From: Clostridia bacterium | GTDB lineage: Bacteria; Bacillota; Clostridia; Oscillospirales; Acutalibacteraceae | DNA length: 34,558 nt | NCBI GenBank assembly: GCA_017473435.1 | Contig: JAFULG010000040.1 | Coordinates: 1 to 34,558 of the forward strand | Direction of reading: 5' to 3' | Shown: positions 31,952 through 34,558 of the stretch, one piece after another | How positions within the stretch are numbered: the stretch's first letter is position 1 | Layout: each line of letters begins with the position of its first letter | Position numbers and translations under genes: made by a program | Notes under the pieces: model-generated | Seen by the model: only the letters and a program-made list of their open reading frames with translations | Databases searched by the model: none | Told to the model about the DNA's origin: nothing

Positions 31952-33178
31952 ATGAAAGTTGCAATTATCGGTGCAGGCGCATCAGGCCTGGCTTGTGCGG
32001 TTAGCTTAATTAAAAAAGTGAAAGAGAATAATTTGCCTTTAAGTGTTACTGTGTTTGAGGCTAATGATAAGGCAGGCAAAAAAATACTTGCCACAGGTAA
32101 CGGCAGATGCAACCTTATGAATAAAAATGAGGGTGATTATTATTTCTGCCGTGATGGGTTTGTCCGCTTTGCACTTAATAAATATAATGTTAAAAGTAAT
32201 TTGGATTTTTTTGCCTCACTCGGACTTTATACAAGAAGCGACGAGGAGGGAAGAATATATCCCTTAAGCAATCAGGCTTCCGGTGTGCTTGACGCTTTAC
32301 GTTTAGCGTGTGAAGGTTACGGAGTTAAACTTGTGACCGATTATACGGTTAATATCGTGAAAAAAGAAAATGGTAAGTTTATTATCAATAATGATCTTTG
32401 TTTTGATAAGCTTGTACTTGCGTGCGGGGGCAAAGCGGCAGTAAAAAAATTTAACGGCTATGAGCTGCTTGATCAGCTCGGTCATAATGTTACAAAAGTC
32501 TATCCATCTCTTACAAAGCTTGAGGTAAGAGACAGCAAATTGGTAAAGCCGCTTAAAGGAATACGCCAGAAGGGTGTGTTTACTTTATATGAAGGTAATA
32601 AGAAAATTGCAACAGAAAAGGGAGAGCTTCTTTTTACCGATTACGGTATTTCGGGTATTGCTGTAATGCAGCTTTCAGCTTTTGCTGTAAGGTGTAAGGG
32701 CGATATAAAAATAAACGCTGATTTTGTAAACGAGTTAACCTATGAAGAGCTTGTTCTGGCTATAGAAAGATTTGCCCGAAATTCACCCGGACTGATAAAC
32801 GAAAACCTGCTTTCGGGATTGGTTTCCAAAAGATTAGGCTGGTCGGTTCTTAAGGCTTCGGGAATTTCCCTTGACGGGTATTCCGGCTTGTTAACGAAAA
32901 AAGAAATAAAAATGATATCATCAAGGCTTAAAAGCTTTGAATTCATAATAAGCGGCTATAAAGGATTTGAAGAAGCTCAGGTTACGGCAGGAGGAGCTGA
33001 CACAGCTCTTTTTAAAAGTAAAACAATGGAATCGGTAAAGGTTAAAGGACTATACTGTATAGGCGAATTGCTTGATGTTGACGGCCTTTGCGGAGGCTAC
33101 AATTTACATTGGGCTTGGAGCAGCGGAAGGCTTTGTGCCGACAGTATTATTAATGAACAGTTGAGCCGAAAGGGTTAA
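31952..33178 (+). CDS. HI0933/YhiN-family FAD-dependent oxidoreductase
   Basis: A cytoplasmic flavoprotein of 408 aa. The N-terminal dinucleotide fold has VAIIGAGASGLACAVSLI; GNGRCNLMN (about residues 49-57) and the C-terminal LLDVDGLCGGYNLHWAWSSG (about 374-393) are signatures of the HI0933/BaiN-like family. The exact reaction is unknown for most members; BaiN was linked to bile-acid reduction, but that should not be transferred here. I chose the ATG at 31952 with AAAGGA 7 bases upstream. The next gene starts six bases after its stop, also encoding an FAD protein, so the two probably form a transcript. Confidence 0.88.
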   Translation: MKVAIIGAGASGLACAVSLIKKVKENNLPLSVTVFEANDKAGKKILATGNGRCNLMNKNEGDYYFCRDGFVRFALNKYNVKSNLDFFASLGLYTRSDEEGRIYPLSNQASGVLDALRLACEGYGVKLVTDYTVNIVKKENGKFIINNDLCFDKLVLACGGKAAVKKFNGYELLDQLGHNVTKVYPSLTKLEVRDSKLVKPLKGIRQKGVFTLYEGNKKIATEKGELLFTDYGISGIAVMQLSAFAVRCKGDIKINADFVNELTYEELVLAIERFARNSPGLINENLLSGLVSKRLGWSVLKASGISLDGYSGLLTKKEIKMISSRLKSFEFIISGYKGFEEAQVTAGGADTALFKSKTMESVKVKGLYCIGELLDVDGLCGGYNLHWAWSSGRLCADSIINEQLSRKG

Positions 33179-33184
33179 GGTAAA

Positions 33185-34558
33185 ATGATAAGAATAAACG
33201 AAATAAAAATGAGTCTTGACAGCACTAAGGAGGATTTATATTCCGCTTGTAAAAGGGTGCTTAAAATTAAAGATGAACAGATTAAAAATATCACAATTAT
33301 GCGTCAGAGTGTGGACTGCAGAAAAAAGGATAATATATTTTTTTGTTATACCGTCGATGTGGAATTTGACGGGGACGAAGAAAAGCTTATTAAAAGAATC
33401 AACTCAAATAAGCTGCAGCTTGTTGAGCCTTATAAGTATGAAATGCCCGAAAATAAAAGGAAATCCGATTTTCGTCCCGTTGTAGTAGGTTTTGGCCCTG
33501 CCGGTATTTTTGCTGCCCTCATTCTTGCAAGAGCAGGGCTTAAGCCGCTTGTGCTTGAACGTGGCAGAGATGTAGACGCCCGTACAAGAGATGTGAATAT
33601 CTTTTTCTCTGAAAGGATTCTTGATGAAACATCAAATGTCCAGTTCGGAGAGGGCGGTGCAGGTACTTTTTCTGACGGCAAACTGACAACAGGTATAAAA
33701 AATACTCTTTGTCGTAAGGTTTTTCTTGAGTTTTTTGACCACGGAGCTCCAGAAGAGATTCTTTATTCCGGTAAGCCTCATATAGGTACAGATAAGCTTC
33801 CCGGTATTATAAAATGCATGCGTGAGGAGATTATATCCCTCGGCGGCGAGGTGAGATTTGAAGCAAAGCTCACGGATTTAATTGTTTATAACAGCTATGT
33901 TCAGGGCGTAACCTATGAAGAGAAGGGTAAATCCTATGATTTCGAGACTGATACGGTAATCCTTGCTGTCGGTCACTCGGCGAGGGATACAATCCGTATG
34001 CTTTATAAAAAAGGCATACAGATGATGCAAAAGCCTTTTTCAGTCGGAGCTAGAATTGAGCATCCCCGAGAATTCATCGATAAGGCTCAGTACGGAGCTT
34101 TTGCAGGTCATAAGGCTCTTGGCGCGGCTGATTACAAAATGGCATGCCACGGTGAGCATGAAAGAGGAGCGTACACGTTCTGTATGTGCCCGGGAGGTAC
34201 AGTTGTTGCAGCGACAAGTGAAAAAGGTGGTGTTGTTGTCAACGGAATGAGTGAGTGGGCGAGAAATGCCGAAAACTCAAACTCTGCGCTTCTTGTTAAT
34301 GTTTATCCCGAGGATTTTCCGAGTGAGGATGTGCTTTCGGGTTTTGAGCTTCAGCGACAGATGGAGCAGAAGGCTTTTATTCTCGGCGGAAGCGATTACA
34401 GAGCTCCCTGTCAGCTCGTCGGCGATTTCCTCAGGGGGGAAAAATCAACAAAGCTTTCTTTCGTAAACCCCAGCTGCCCTACGGGTGTGACTCCTTCCGA
34501 TATCAGACAGGTATTACCTAAAAAGGTTACGGATACAATGGCAGATGCAATCGTTCAG
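33185..34558 (+). CDS. FAD-dependent dehydrogenase, COG2509-like, truncated by the window end
   Basis: The frame runs without a stop from the ATG at 33185 to the last base (458 codons); the 3' end is missing. An N-terminal domain of about 95 residues (MIRINEIKMSLDSTKEDL) precedes an FAD-binding fold with VVVGFGPAGIFAALILARAG (about 100-119). FGEGGAGTFSDGKL (about 157-170) follows, with a substrate/FAD region containing SVGARIEHPREFID and CMCPGGTVVAAT. This matches the uncharacterised FAD-dependent dehydrogenases of about 530 aa, so about 70 residues are beyond the window. It has no strong ribosome site (TAAGGTAAAATG) and starts six bases after the previous gene. Function unknown. Confidence 0.88.
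   Translation, partial: MIRINEIKMSLDSTKEDLYSACKRVLKIKDEQIKNITIMRQSVDCRKKDNIFFCYTVDVEFDGDEEKLIKRINSNKLQLVEPYKYEMPENKRKSDFRPVVVGFGPAGIFAALILARAGLKPLVLERGRDVDARTRDVNIFFSERILDETSNVQFGEGGAGTFSDGKLTTGIKNTLCRKVFLEFFDHGAPEEILYSGKPHIGTDKLPGIIKCMREEIISLGGEVRFEAKLTDLIVYNSYVQGVTYEEKGKSYDFETDTVILAVGHSARDTIRMLYKKGIQMMQKPFSVGARIEHPREFIDKAQYGAFAGHKALGAADYKMACHGEHERGAYTFCMCPGGTVVAATSEKGGVVVNGMSEWARNAENSNSALLVNVYPEDFPSEDVLSGFELQRQMEQKAFILGGSDYRAPCQLVGDFLRGEKSTKLSFVNPSCPTGVTPSDIRQVLPKKVTDTMADAIVQ

Noticed and set aside
31952-33178. Naming the flavoprotein baiN (bile-acid reduction)
   Set aside because: Only the broad HI0933-like family is visible; no other bile-acid genes are present in the window.

Overview
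The window looks like chromosomal DNA from a low-to-medium GC Gram-positive anaerobe of the class Clostridia, most likely the Oscillospiraceae/Ruminococcaceae (Ruminococcus or Eubacterium-like). This is inferred from a cysteine T-box leader, a Bacillus-type LexA box in front of recA, a short-form HisG paired with HisZ, strong AGGAGG ribosome sites, TTGACA/TATAAT promoters and secreted BspA-like LRR proteins. No 16S or other decisive marker is present.

Layout. (1) 1-1755: a large serine recombinase, probably the edge of an integrated mobile element, closed by a strong hairpin terminator. (2) 1769-3256: an APC-family amino-acid permease on the minus strand, with a palindrome over its -10 box. 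(3) 3340-6444: an SOS-type promoter and recA-recX-rimO with overlapping genes. (4) 6493-7059: an AT-rich orphan gene. (5) 7078-9481: a consensus promoter, a Cys T-box and cysE-cysS. (6) 9499-10980: murI and a small 4Fe-4S QueG-like protein. (7) 11077-11418: a 76-aa orphan with its own promoter and terminator. (8) 11439-18949: a complete, tightly packed histidine operon hisZ-G-D-C-B-H-A-F-IE. (9) 18972-20288: three small genes (two membrane proteins around a zinc-ribbon protein). (10) 20305-23825, minus strand: an unusually long PRPP synthetase, a CDF cation exporter and an MscS channel. (11) 23846-26799: a Fur-family regulator (probably Zur), a zinc-type ABC ATPase, and a single polypeptide joining the permease to the substrate-binding protein. 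(12) 26796-29258: polysaccharide deacetylase, tRNA-Leu(UAG), a short-chain dehydrogenase preceded by a decayed gene fragment, and rpmB. (13) 29372-31888: two secreted proteins with similar promoters and helical C-terminal tails. (14) 31892-34558: two FAD-dependent proteins, the second cut by the window end.

How the genes work together. The his operon encodes every step from PRPP to histidine except an evident histidinol-phosphate phosphatase, and prs supplies the PRPP. The T-box couples cysteine activation (cysE) and cysteinyl-tRNA charging (cysS) to the level of uncharged tRNA-Cys. The zur-znuC-znuBA group is a self-contained zinc uptake unit. Most of the window is ordinary core metabolism. 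I did not find a clear new defence or mobile system. The best candidates for a second look are the permease/binding-protein fusion, the paired secreted proteins with amphipathic tails, the interrupted fragment in the SDR leader, the tandem octamer in the his promoter and the AT-rich orphan.
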